Shown here: piece after piece, positions 9,364 to 16,745 of the stretch
Layout: the number at the start of each line of letters is the position of its first letter
How positions within the stretch are numbered: the stretch's first letter is position 1
Source of the DNA: Flavobacteriales bacterium
Lineage (GTDB): Bacteria > Bacteroidota > Bacteroidia > Flavobacteriales > Schleiferiaceae
Length of the DNA stretch: 64,000 nt
Reading direction: 5' to 3'
Assembly: GCA_017795025.1 (NCBI GenBank)
Contig: CP051243.1
Span: forward strand, 2,237,501 to 2,301,500
Notes under the pieces: model-generated
Databases searched by the model: none
Told to the model about the DNA's origin: nothing
What the model saw: only the letters and a program-made list of their open reading frames with translations
Translations under genes and position numbers: made by a program

Positions 9364-10758
9364 ATGACCACCCTTTCCTATCTCCGAAAAACATGGCTTT
9401 TCTTGGCTGTAGTATTCATCGGCTCCCAAGCCCAGGCCCAAAATGCCCTCGATTTTGACGGCACCAACGATCAAGTAATCGTTCCAGCAGCTTCGGCTTT
9501 GATTGCGAATAGTCCGGGAATGACCATGGCCTTTTGGGTGTACCCCACCAATAACAACAATGGCTGGCCCGACTTTGATGGATACGCCGGCTTCCGCAAT
9601 GATGCCAATGCGGATTTTTACATTCTGCAATTAAGTGGTAGTAATATCGAAGCGCGTCTGCGCAATAGTGCGGGCACGGTGTACACCATCACCTATAATG
9701 GCAATCTCAACCTAAATACCTGGAACCATTTTGTGCTGAGCTATAATGGCAGCACCCTTACTTTATATCACGATGGTAGTTCGGCCAGCTCTATCCCGGC
9801 CACCGGAACCATAAGCAGCATGAATGAAGCCTTTAATATTGGCCTTACCCCCTTTTCGGGAAACAACTTTTACTTTCAGGGGCGGATGGACGATTTAGGA
9901 CTTTGGAGTCGGGCCCTGAGCAGCAGCGAAGTAAGCACCTTGTACAATGCCTGCGGACCCGATTTGAGTGATACTACCCTTCAATTGAGTTTTGATTTTA
10001 ATCAGGGTTCCCCCGGTGGGAATAATTCGAGTATCACTACCCTTAACGATGGGACCGGAAATATTAATGGGAATATGAGCGGTTTTAGTCTGAGCGGAAA
10101 CGCCTCCAACTTTGTAAGCTCTCCCTTGCAGGGCATTTACAACCTCAATTTGAACGTAAATTCCTGCGGCCCTTACCGTGCACCCAATGGGGTAGTATAT
10201 AGTGCAAGTGGTCAGTATATCGACACCATTAGTCCAGTGCAAGGCTGTGATACCATTATGGACCTCAATTTAACGGTTACCCTGCTAGATTCCTCTGCCC
10301 AGCGGATTGCCAATAATCGACTTGAAGCCAATGAAACCGATACCGCCGCTAGCTTTCAGTGGTTAAATTGCAATACGAATTACAGTCCCATTTTTGGAGC
10401 CAAAGGCAAGCAATTCACTTTTGTACAAAACGGTTCTTATGCGGTAGAAGTGAGCTTGGGCAATTGCGTAGACACTTCGGCCTGCATTACAGTGAACAAT
10501 GTAGGCTTGCCGGAACTGTCGCAGAGAGTGGCCCTCTACCCTAATCCTAGCCGAGAGCAAATCACCTTGACGTATCCCGCAGGAAGTTTAACGCACTATC
10601 GTTTAACTGATCTGCAAGGACGAGAACTGGCTATAGGCTCATTAGACCCTAAGGGAACCCAGCAGCTCTACTTGGATTTCCTACAAGCCGGATTTTACCA
10701 AATCACCCTAAGCGGTGGCGAAGGAAAAGTTGAAAAACTGGTACAGATTCTCCGCTAA
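9364..10758 (+). CDS. LamG-like domain protein with type IX secretion sorting signal
   Basis: The product (464 residues from the ATG at 9364) has a signal peptide ending near SQAQAQ. A laminin-G/concanavalin-like domain follows (NALDFDGTNDQVIVP onward, about 27-195, including MDDLGLWSRALS), then a Cys-containing linker. A C-terminal T9SS type A sorting domain spans about the last 75 residues (VALYPNPSREQITL, LTDLQGREL, GFYQITL). Such proteins cross the outer membrane through the type IX system and are anchored or released. An upstream GTG at 9322 would add residues in front of the signal peptide and was not used. The ligand is unknown; LamG domains commonly bind glycans. Confidence 0.85.
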   Translation: MTTLSYLRKTWLFLAVVFIGSQAQAQNALDFDGTNDQVIVPAASALIANSPGMTMAFWVYPTNNNNGWPDFDGYAGFRNDANADFYILQLSGSNIEARLRNSAGTVYTITYNGNLNLNTWNHFVLSYNGSTLTLYHDGSSASSIPATGTISSMNEAFNIGLTPFSGNNFYFQGRMDDLGLWSRALSSSEVSTLYNACGPDLSDTTLQLSFDFNQGSPGGNNSSITTLNDGTGNINGNMSGFSLSGNASNFVSSPLQGIYNLNLNVNSCGPYRAPNGVVYSASGQYIDTISPVQGCDTIMDLNLTVTLLDSSAQRIANNRLEANETDTAASFQWLNCNTNYSPIFGAKGKQFTFVQNGSYAVEVSLGNCVDTSACITVNNVGLPELSQRVALYPNPSREQITLTYPAGSLTHYRLTDLQGRELAIGSLDPKGTQQLYLDFLQAGFYQITLSGGEGKVEKLVQILR

Positions 10759-10761
10759 GGC

Positions 10762-11487
10762 TTAGGGGAGTTGAATAGAAGAATCGGGATTAAAGAATAA
10801 ACCTGCAAAAGGGTAATCCTCCTTAATATAGAAGCGGTACTCTAAAGTTCCCTTAGCCTGATAGGCATACACAAAGGCCACCATCATTTGATTGTTTTCA
10901 TCATTGTCGGTCCAATGGTAGAGGTAACGACTGTTTGCCCCGGCGGTATTGCGGTTAATTTGCTGCAGCAGAGATTGCACCTGCGCCTCGGGGTATTTAC
11001 CCTCTAGTAATTGATACACCGCTTGGGCGTTCTCGGCTGCCACCAGGTCGGCCACCGGCGAAACTAATTTATGGGCAAGCTCCGGCTCTTCTCGCCAATC
11101 GGGTTCCTCTAAAAAATGCTTCAGCAGATGACCGTTCAAAAACTCGGCACTATAGTTTATTTTTTCTCCTTTGGCATTGGTGATTTCATACTCATACTTC
11201 TGAGTGACCTGCTCCTGATAACGGCCCGTGGATTCCTCTAAGAGGCGGGCCTCCACCAATTCGCCATTAAGCTGCTCTTGCATTTCCACGATAGCCAAGA
11301 ACACCTCTTCCGAAACATAATTCTTCATTATTGTAGAAGCATCGGCATAGATGGCTTCATAGTCGCCAGCCAAAAGGTGGTCGAGGTTTTGCTCGGCCGC
11401 TGTGGCGGGATCTTGACTTACTTCGGTATTAAAGTTACAGGCCGAAAGGAATAGGGCGGCCAAGCTAAGGGATAGGATTTTTCTCAT
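10762..11487 (-). CDS. Lipoprotein of unknown function
   Basis: A 241-residue protein with signal peptide and lipobox (LFLSAC, Cys17). The mature part has two similar stretches, about 34-118 (NLDHLLAGDYEAIYADAS) and about 130-235 (VYQLLEGKYPEAQ), which look like tandem cystatin/NTF2-type (DUF3887/DUF4019-like) modules in which a helix precedes a curved sheet. That fold guess comes from pattern only. The gene ends 3 nt from the end of the convergent T9SS cargo gene. Confidence 0.65.
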   Translation of the reverse strand: MRKILSLSLAALFLSACNFNTEVSQDPATAAEQNLDHLLAGDYEAIYADASTIMKNYVSEEVFLAIVEMQEQLNGELVEARLLEESTGRYQEQVTQKYEYEITNAKGEKINYSAEFLNGHLLKHFLEEPDWREEPELAHKLVSPVADLVAAENAQAVYQLLEGKYPEAQVQSLLQQINRNTAGANSRYLYHWTDNDENNQMMVAFVYAYQAKGTLEYRFYIKEDYPFAGLFFNPDSSIQLP

Positions 11488-11707
11488 TGTTAAGCGCTCT
11501 GAATAGGCGGGCTAAGCTAGTTTATTTTTGGTTTGGGGGAGCGGTAAAAGAAGCTTCAGAACCCATTTCAAAATACTTGATTTGTCAAGGCAAATAATTT
11601 GACTTTGGTCGAGCTCGGATTAATCGCTTAATTTTAAGGGCACTACTAAGCTGATTAAATCCACAATTAGAACTGCTGCTTTTTTGAAACCCTTCACCTA
11701 AACTTAA
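11488..11707. other. Divergent intergenic region, 220 bp
   Basis: The region separates the lipoprotein gene from a gene pair of unknown function. It is AT-rich and holds a short perfect dyad, TTGA-N4-TCAA with an extra C/G pair, at about 11578-11591. No full TAnnTTTG element was recognised near either start codon. Confidence 0.35.
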
Positions 11708-12121
11708 ATGATGCTCGAAATTGACTCGAATGATAGAATCGTCATGCAGTCCATCCTATTTGGACAGCGCTTTGGGTATTTTGGGCTAAGTTTAGAAGGG
11801 ATCATTGCCTCGGGCGATGCATTTGACCGAACCATTCATGGGTATGAAGATCTGAAATCGGCAATGGTTAAACTTTTGGCCGCGGGTCTTATTGAAATTA
11901 GAAGAGACAAAGTGTATCTAAGCTCAGCGTATCGTAAGCTTAGGAAACAAGTTAAAGCTGAAAATGGCAAGTTTGACCATGAAACGGATTTAATCGGGTA
12001 CGTATTAAAGGAGTTTGAATCAAAGGAAATTAGACTGGAAGATGATGTTTTATCAGGTTTTTTAAGCTTAGCTAAATGGAATCTTGCTTACTCAAATTAC
12101 CAAGCCGGCTTTCAAAAATAA
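11708..12121 (+). CDS. Hypothetical protein, possible winged-helix
   Basis: A 137-residue cytoplasmic protein that I do not recognise. Residues about 10-75 alternate helices and a hairpin (IVMQSILFGQRFGYFGLSLEG, then DLKSAMVKLLAAGLIEIRRDKVYLS), which reads like a winged-helix domain with a GLIEIRRDKVYLS wing. The C-terminal half is helical. It is followed 79 nt later by the J-domain-like gene on the same strand, and the two may form a unit. Base composition seems more AT-rich than in neighbouring housekeeping genes, so acquisition is possible. Confidence 0.55.
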   Translation: MMLEIDSNDRIVMQSILFGQRFGYFGLSLEGIIASGDAFDRTIHGYEDLKSAMVKLLAAGLIEIRRDKVYLSSAYRKLRKQVKAENGKFDHETDLIGYVLKEFESKEIRLEDDVLSGFLSLAKWNLAYSNYQAGFQK

Positions 12122-12200
12122 ACAGAGACCTAAGCATAAGGAGCTGCTATACGCCTCCAAATTAAACCGGAACCGTGGAACATCCGCCGCAATCAAGAAA

Positions 12201-12752
12201 ATGACCAATTACTACGAAGTTCTAAATATCCCCAAACACGCTGGAAAAAAAAGAGCCTATACGGCTTTCAAAAAACGCTTTTTAAGAGAAGCCTCTAAAG
12301 AAGTTAAGGTCGAGCTTTTAACAGGTTTCTTGGTCATAATTAATGAGCGCCAAAAATTTTTGGATATCCTTCTGGCCCAATCCGAAAAAGGAAGGAAACT
12401 CACACCCAAATACTTGGCGGTAATTGGCTCCGAAAGAAAAAAGGCCGCAGCCGTCCTTGCTGATGAATCAAGGGAAGCGGAAATTCGAAGAATCCTAAAG
12501 ACCTATCCCTTAAAAGAGTCCCTAGGAGGATTGGCGCACGTAATTTTGCCCGGCGCCGATCAACATTACTTAAAAATAACCTATATCGCCCTATTTATAG
12601 GAATAGTCCTAATGTTTCAAACTGCTAATGGTTTACCCTTACCTTCTATTGGGATTAGCTTAATCTTAACAGGAGTAATTGCCCACCTTAGATTCATCAA
12701 GTCCATTAAGATTAGCAAGCTCATTAGACTTAGCCACCGAAGGATTCATTGA
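12201..12752 (+). CDS. J-domain-like protein lacking HPD, with C-terminal membrane hairpin
   Basis: From the ATG at 12201 the product has 183 residues. It opens with MTNYYEVLNIPKHAG, close to the DYYEVLGV start of DnaJ domains, followed by a basic helix (KKRAYTAFKKRFLREA) and a third helix (FLVIINERQKFLDIL). The HPD tripeptide needed to stimulate Hsp70 is absent; REAS occupies about that place. Two hydrophobic segments near 129-143 and 150-165 suggest a membrane hairpin, with a basic tail. An upstream ATG at 12084 overlaps the previous gene and gives no family-like sequence. Function unknown. Confidence 0.55.
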   Translation: MTNYYEVLNIPKHAGKKRAYTAFKKRFLREASKEVKVELLTGFLVIINERQKFLDILLAQSEKGRKLTPKYLAVIGSERKKAAAVLADESREAEIRRILKTYPLKESLGGLAHVILPGADQHYLKITYIALFIGIVLMFQTANGLPLPSIGISLILTGVIAHLRFIKSIKISKLIRLSHRRIH

Positions 12753-13036
12753 TTCGCTCTTAGCGGAAGGCTCCGTCCCTGCTTCCGCATCACGGCTTCA
12801 AAACCACCTGTGCTTTTTAAAAAATCCTCAAGGGCTTTCTTCTAAAACCTCTTGTACTTCTTGGAAAAACCCCTTGAGCTTTTTAGCAGATCTTCCGCAA
12901 GCTTGCTAAAAATGCTCCGCAAGCGCAACTTGATACTACCTAAAGTCTTTGTGGTGCAAAAAGGAAGGAAGCTTAAAACTTGCTGGCTAAGGCTAAAAGA
13001 CCTTGCCCCTAAGTTTGCCGTTTGTTAAAAAATCAG

Positions 13037-13065
13037 TTCTCAATTCGCGAATCGCGAATTGAGAA
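13037..13065. repeat. Perfect palindrome, 13-bp arms, 3-nt loop
   Basis: Arms TTCTCAATTCGCG and CGCGAATTGAGAA flank AAT. The internal CGCGAATCGCG core is doubly symmetric. No T-run follows on either strand, so a simple intrinsic terminator is unlikely. It lies 120 nt upstream of trhO and could be a binding site, a cruciform or a dispersed repeat. Confidence 0.7.
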
Positions 13066-13160
13066 TTGTGTCGCTCCTAGTCGATAATTGCTAAACCTTG
13101 TGCGAATTAGCCCTAACTCCCCAAACTAACATTTATCATACTTCCCGATTTTAGCTTTCG

Positions 13161-13168
13161 TATTTTTG
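13161..13168 (+). promoter_or_regulatory. -7 element for trhO
   Basis: TATTTTTG is a full TAnnTTTG match and ends 17 nt before the trhO ATG. A clear TTG -33 element is not seen. Confidence 0.5.
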
Positions 13169-13184
13169 CCAAAATTTCGAAAGT

Positions 13185-14237
13185 ATGGATCCTAATGCCG
13201 GAAAAAAGGGCCTCATCAATCGCTTTAGTCGTGAGGAGCTGCAAGCCCGTTTGGAGGCCGAAGATTTTAAACGCATCACCGTTTCCTTTTACCGCTACGT
13301 AATTTTGGAAGATGCCCAAGCGATGCGCGACCAACTTTACCAAGAATGGTCGGAGCTTAATTGCCTGGGACGTATTTACGTGGCCCGCGAAGGCATTAAT
13401 GCCCAAATGAACGTGCCCGAGCATAACTGGGAGCGCTTTGTAAAAGAGGTGCATGCCAAGCCGCAGTTCAAAGACATTCCCTTTAAAATTGCGGTGGAAG
13501 ACGATGGTAAATCCTTCCTGAAATTGGTTATCAAAGTGCGAGAGCGCATCTTAGCCGATGGCCTGGAGGATGATTCCTACGATGTAACCAATGTAGGGCG
13601 TCACCTCGATGCCGATGAATGGAACCGCGCCATGGAAGAAGGTGCAGTGGTCGTAGATATGCGCAATCACTACGAAAGTGAAATTGGGCACTTCGAAAAT
13701 TCCATCTTACCCGAAGCCGAAACCTTCCGCGATGAACTGCCAGAAGTGCTGGAAAAACTCAAAGGTCAGGAAGACCAAAAAATCCTCCTCTACTGCACCG
13801 GTGGCATTCGCTGCGAAAAAACCTCGGCCTTCCTTAAACACCATGGCTTTAAGGATGTTAATCAATTACACGGGGGCATCATCGACTACGCCCGGCAGAT
13901 AAAAACCAAAGAGCTCCCCAATAAATTCCACGGTAAAAACTTTGTGTTCGATGAGCGCTTGGGCGAAGGGATTTCCAATGAAGTAATTTCCCACTGTCAC
14001 CAATGTGGCGAGCCTTGCGACACCCACGTAAACTGTGCGAATGTGGCTTGTAACCTGCTCTTTATTCAATGTCCTAATTGCGCAGCGAAATACGAGAAGT
14101 GCTGTTCGGAGGAATGTCAAAGTGTGGTACACCTCAGCCCCGAAGAACAGAAGGCCATTCGAAAAAACACCGAGCAAAAAAAGCGCTTCCATAGTCATCG
14201 ACATTGGGAAGAAGTGCACCCTCAGGCAAAAAACTGA
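13185..14237 (+). CDS. trhO: tRNA uridine(34) hydroxylase TrhO (rhodanese domain)
   Basis: The 350-residue product belongs to the YceA/TrhO family, which makes 5-hydroxyuridine at the tRNA wobble position using O2. An N-terminal acylphosphatase-like domain (about 30-120) precedes a rhodanese domain (about 140-240) with active-site Cys204 in [11 protein letters not shown] Cys-rich tail follows (about 271-311: [15 protein letters not shown]), likely a zinc or structural site typical of the family. It is cytoplasmic. Its stop codon overlaps the regulator site proposed for the hmgA promoter. Confidence 0.93.
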   Translation: MDPNAGKKGLINRFSREELQARLEAEDFKRITVSFYRYVILEDAQAMRDQLYQEWSELNCLGRIYVAREGINAQMNVPEHNWERFVKEVHAKPQFKDIPFKIAVEDDGKSFLKLVIKVRERILADGLEDDSYDVTNVGRHLDADEWNRAMEEGAVVVDMRNHYESEIGHFENSILPEAETFRDELPEVLEKLKGQEDQKILLYCTGGIRCEKTSAFLKHHGFKDVNQLHGGIIDYARQIKTKELPNKFHGKNFVFDERLGEGISNEVISHCHQCGEPCDTHVNCANVACNLLFIQCPNCAAKYEKCCSEECQSVVHLSPEEQKAIRKNTEQKKRFHSHRHWEEVHPQAKN

Positions 14238-14277
14238 CAAATGTTCTTTTTCAGCTCTGCGACAAAATGAATATTTG
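14234..14277 (+). promoter_or_regulatory. Fnr-type site and -7 element upstream of hmgA
   Basis: The site CTGAC-AAAT-GTTC begins at 14234 and overlaps the trhO stop. The -7-like AATATTTG is at 14270-14277. The offset from the first C to the -7 element is 36 nt, the same as in front of ccoS, ccoI and the gene at 48881. The flanking bases are also alike at hmgA and ccoS (TCAGCT after the site, TTTGAAAC at the -7 element). The second half-site is imperfect. The ATG is 23 nt after the -7 element. Class II activation is inferred. Confidence 0.5.
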
Positions 14278-14299
14278 AAACCTCTTAAAAAAGACGACT

Positions 14300-15460
14300 A
14301 TGCCATTTTATCAAAAACTAGGAAAGATTCCGCATAAGCGCCATACCACCTTTAAAAAGGAGGATGGAAGCTTACATTATGAGCAGCTCTTCGGCACCGA
14401 AGGCTTTAGCGGAATGTCATCCTTATTATACCACCTCCATCGCCCCACCATGGTGAAGGATGTAAAAGCCGGAAAAGATGTAAACCCTAAAGCGGCCCTC
14501 GATCATAATATCAGCAGCCGCATGCTGCAAGGTTTTCAGGTTCCCCCTAAAGAGGACTACCTCGAAAGCCGCATTCCGGTACTCTTTAATAATGATGTAC
14601 ACATTTCCTTAGCGGCCCCCACCAAAAGCCTCACCGAATATTTCTACAAGAATGCCGATGCCGATGAAATGATTTTTATTCACCGCGGCACCGGAACCCT
14701 TCGCACCATGATGGGGAATATCAAATTCGGATACGGGGATTACCTTGTTGTTCCGCGCGGCATGATTTATCAAATTGAGTTTGATTCGGAAGATAACCGT
14801 CTTTTTATCCTCGATTCTTACCAACCGATTTACACCCCCAAACGCTACCGCAACTATTTTGGGCAGCTCCTAGAGCATAGCCCCTTCTGCGAGCGTGATA
14901 TGCGTACTCCCGAAGAATTGGAGGTGCACGATGAAATGGGTGACTTTATCATCAAGGTAAAGAAAGAAGGAATCTTACATGAGATTACCTACGCCAGTCA
15001 TCCCTTCGATGTGGTAGGCTGGGATGGCTATAACTACCCCTACGCCTTTAACATCAAAGACTTTGAGCCGATAACCGGTCGAGTACATCAACCACCACCC
15101 GTGCACCAAACCTTTGAGAGTGCCCAATACGTGGTTTGCTCCTTTGTACCGCGCTTATACGACTACCATCCGGAAGCCATACCGGCACCTTATAACCACA
15201 GTAATATCGACAGCGATGAGGTGCTCTATTATGTGGATGGCGACTTTATGAGTCGGAACCATGTTGATAAAGGCTTTATCAGCTTGCACCCAGCCGGTAT
15301 TCCTCACGGTCCCCACCCCGGGGCTTATGAGCGCAGTGTGGGTCAAAAAGCGACTGAAGAATGGGCGGTAATGGTGGATACCTTCCGTCCGCTTAAAGTA
15401 ACCCAAGCGGCATTGGATATTGAAATTGCCAACTACCACCGTTCTTGGCTCGAAGAATAA
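14300..15460 (+). CDS. hmgA: Homogentisate 1,2-dioxygenase
   Basis: A 386-residue cupin-fold enzyme that opens the ring of homogentisate with Fe(II) and O2 in tyrosine degradation. Recognisable family segments are the N-terminal LGKIPHKRHTTF, FGTEGFSGMSSLLYHLH, IFIHRGTGTL, the conserved PFDVVGWDGYNYPYAFNIKDF stretch in the middle (positions about 236-256), and HPAGIPHGPHPG near 332-343 in the region that carries iron ligands. It is cytoplasmic. hppD, the preceding pathway step, is 31 nt downstream. The promoter carries a candidate Fnr-type site, which would couple an O2-using step to oxygen sensing. Confidence 0.95.
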   Translation: MPFYQKLGKIPHKRHTTFKKEDGSLHYEQLFGTEGFSGMSSLLYHLHRPTMVKDVKAGKDVNPKAALDHNISSRMLQGFQVPPKEDYLESRIPVLFNNDVHISLAAPTKSLTEYFYKNADADEMIFIHRGTGTLRTMMGNIKFGYGDYLVVPRGMIYQIEFDSEDNRLFILDSYQPIYTPKRYRNYFGQLLEHSPFCERDMRTPEELEVHDEMGDFIIKVKKEGILHEITYASHPFDVVGWDGYNYPYAFNIKDFEPITGRVHQPPPVHQTFESAQYVVCSFVPRLYDYHPEAIPAPYNHSNIDSDEVLYYVDGDFMSRNHVDKGFISLHPAGIPHGPHPGAYERSVGQKATEEWAVMVDTFRPLKVTQAALDIEIANYHRSWLEE

Positions 15461-15473
15461 ACTTCTACCTTTG
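15445..15473 (+). promoter_or_regulatory. Promoter for hppD inside the end of hmgA
   Basis: TTG at 15445-15447, an 18-nt spacer and TACCTTTG at 15466-15473 match the Bacteroidota TTG/TAnnTTTG promoter. It ends 19 nt before the hppD ATG, so hppD can be transcribed alone as well as with hmgA. Confidence 0.6.
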
Positions 15474-15491
15474 CAAAAAAGCGCACTAATT

Positions 15492-16637
15492 ATGGAAACT
15501 ACATACGATAGCACCTCTCTAAAATTAAAAAAGGAATTTCCCGATGCGGAAGATTTCCTACCCCTAAACGGCACCGATCACGTAGAACTATTCGTGGGAA
15601 ATGCCAAGCAAGCGGCTCACTTTTACAAAACAGCTTTCGGCTTTCAATCGGTGGCGTATGCCGGATTGGAAACAGGCGTAAAAGATCGCGTATCCTATGT
15701 TTTAGCCCAGGATAAAATTCGCCTGGTGCTTACTTCTCCGCTCGGACCGGGTGGTGAAATTAACGAGCATATCGACAAGCATGGCGATGGCGTAAAAAAC
15801 GTGGCCCTCTGGGTTGATGACGCTACCAAAAGCTTTGAAGAAACGGTTAAGCGTGGGGCCGAAGTAGCCTTTGAGCCTTACACTCGCGAAGATGCCCATG
15901 GAAAAGTAACCCTAAGCGGTATTAAAACCTATGGCGAAACAGTTCACGTTTTTGTGGAACGTTCGGAGTATGATGGTCCCTTCCTTCCGGGCTACAAGAA
16001 ATGGGAGAGTCACTACAATCCAGGCGAAGCCGGCTTAAAATACATCGACCACATGGTAGGTAATGTAGGCTGGGGCGAGATGAACAAATGGGTTGACTTT
16101 TACGCTCGCGTAATGGGATTCGCCCAATTGGTTTCTTTTGATGATAAAGACATCTCTACCGAATACACCGCTTTGATGTCGAAGGTAATGACCAATGGCA
16201 ACGGTCGGATTAAATTCCCGATTAACGAGCCTGCGGAAGGAAAAAAGAAATCGCAAATCGAAGAGTACATCGACTTTTACCAAGGAGCCGGCGTACAGCA
16301 TATTGCCGTAGCTACGGATGATATTATCACCACTATCGATCACCTCAAGGCCAATGGCGTAGAGTTCCTTTACGTTCCCGATACCTATTACGATGATCTA
16401 TTAGATCGCGTGGGTGATATTGAAGAAGAAGTTGAAGAACTCCGCAAGCGCGGTATTTTGGTCGACCGTGATGATGAAGGCTATTTATTGCAGCTGTTCA
16501 CCAAACCGGTAGCCGACCGTCCCACCCTCTTCTTCGAAATTATTCAGCGTAAAGGAGCCAAGAGTTTTGGTAAAGGAAACTTCAAAGCCCTTTTCGAATC
16601 CATCGAAAGAGAACAAGAAAGTCGCGGTACTCTATAA
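15492..16637 (+). CDS. hppD: 4-hydroxyphenylpyruvate dioxygenase
   Basis: A 381-residue enzyme that converts 4-hydroxyphenylpyruvate to homogentisate, feeding hmgA directly upstream. The two vicinal-oxygen-chelate domains are visible. Fe(II) ligands are His187 (YIDHMVGNV), His270 (GVQHIAV) and Glu349 (TLFFEIIQRKG). The C-terminal helix closing the active site is KGNFKALFESIEREQ. The start at 15492 is preferred to an upstream ATG inside hmgA because it begins the family-like METTY...FLPLNGTDHVELFV and follows a good promoter. A terminator follows. Confidence 0.96.
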   Translation: METTYDSTSLKLKKEFPDAEDFLPLNGTDHVELFVGNAKQAAHFYKTAFGFQSVAYAGLETGVKDRVSYVLAQDKIRLVLTSPLGPGGEINEHIDKHGDGVKNVALWVDDATKSFEETVKRGAEVAFEPYTREDAHGKVTLSGIKTYGETVHVFVERSEYDGPFLPGYKKWESHYNPGEAGLKYIDHMVGNVGWGEMNKWVDFYARVMGFAQLVSFDDKDISTEYTALMSKVMTNGNGRIKFPINEPAEGKKKSQIEEYIDFYQGAGVQHIAVATDDIITTIDHLKANGVEFLYVPDTYYDDLLDRVGDIEEEVEELRKRGILVDRDDEGYLLQLFTKPVADRPTLFFEIIQRKGAKSFGKGNFKALFESIEREQESRGTL

Positions 16638-16659
16638 ACCGTACCATCAAATTTATTCA

Positions 16660-16691
16660 AATCCCGATTCTTTGCAATCGGGATTTTTTTT
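16660..16691 (+). terminator. Rho-independent terminator after hppD
   Basis: A perfect 10-bp stem AATCCCGATT/AATCGGGATT (16660-16685) with a 6-nt loop is followed by a run of T. It ends the hmgA-hppD transcript. Confidence 0.88.
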
Positions 16692-16745
16692 GGACCGATA
16701 CAACCGCTGAGGTATCAATAAGTGTCATTAACTTAGAACGCGCTT

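Larger units (their letters stand above)
12753..13184. other. Non-coding region with several inverted repeats (432 bp)
   Basis: No convincing gene is visible. Three inverted repeats were seen: GCGGAAG/CTTCCGC at 12763-12788, CTCAAGGG/CCCTTGAG at 12827-12878 within A/T runs, and a perfect 13-bp-arm palindrome at 13037-13065. Short related strings (TTCCGCAAGCTTGC, CTCCGCAAGCGC) occur around 12890-12925. The region may be a decayed mobile or regulatory element. A short open frame here (12679-12909) is mainly Ser/Leu-rich and not gene-like. Confidence 0.5.

Noticed and set aside
12763-12788. Terminator after the J-like gene
   Set aside because: GCGGAAG/CTTCCGC forms a stem but no T-run follows, so it is listed only as part of the non-coding region.
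12679-12909. Short open frame after the J-like gene
   Set aside because: It overlaps the 3' end of that gene in another frame, and its Ser/Leu-rich peptide and inverted repeats point to non-coding DNA.
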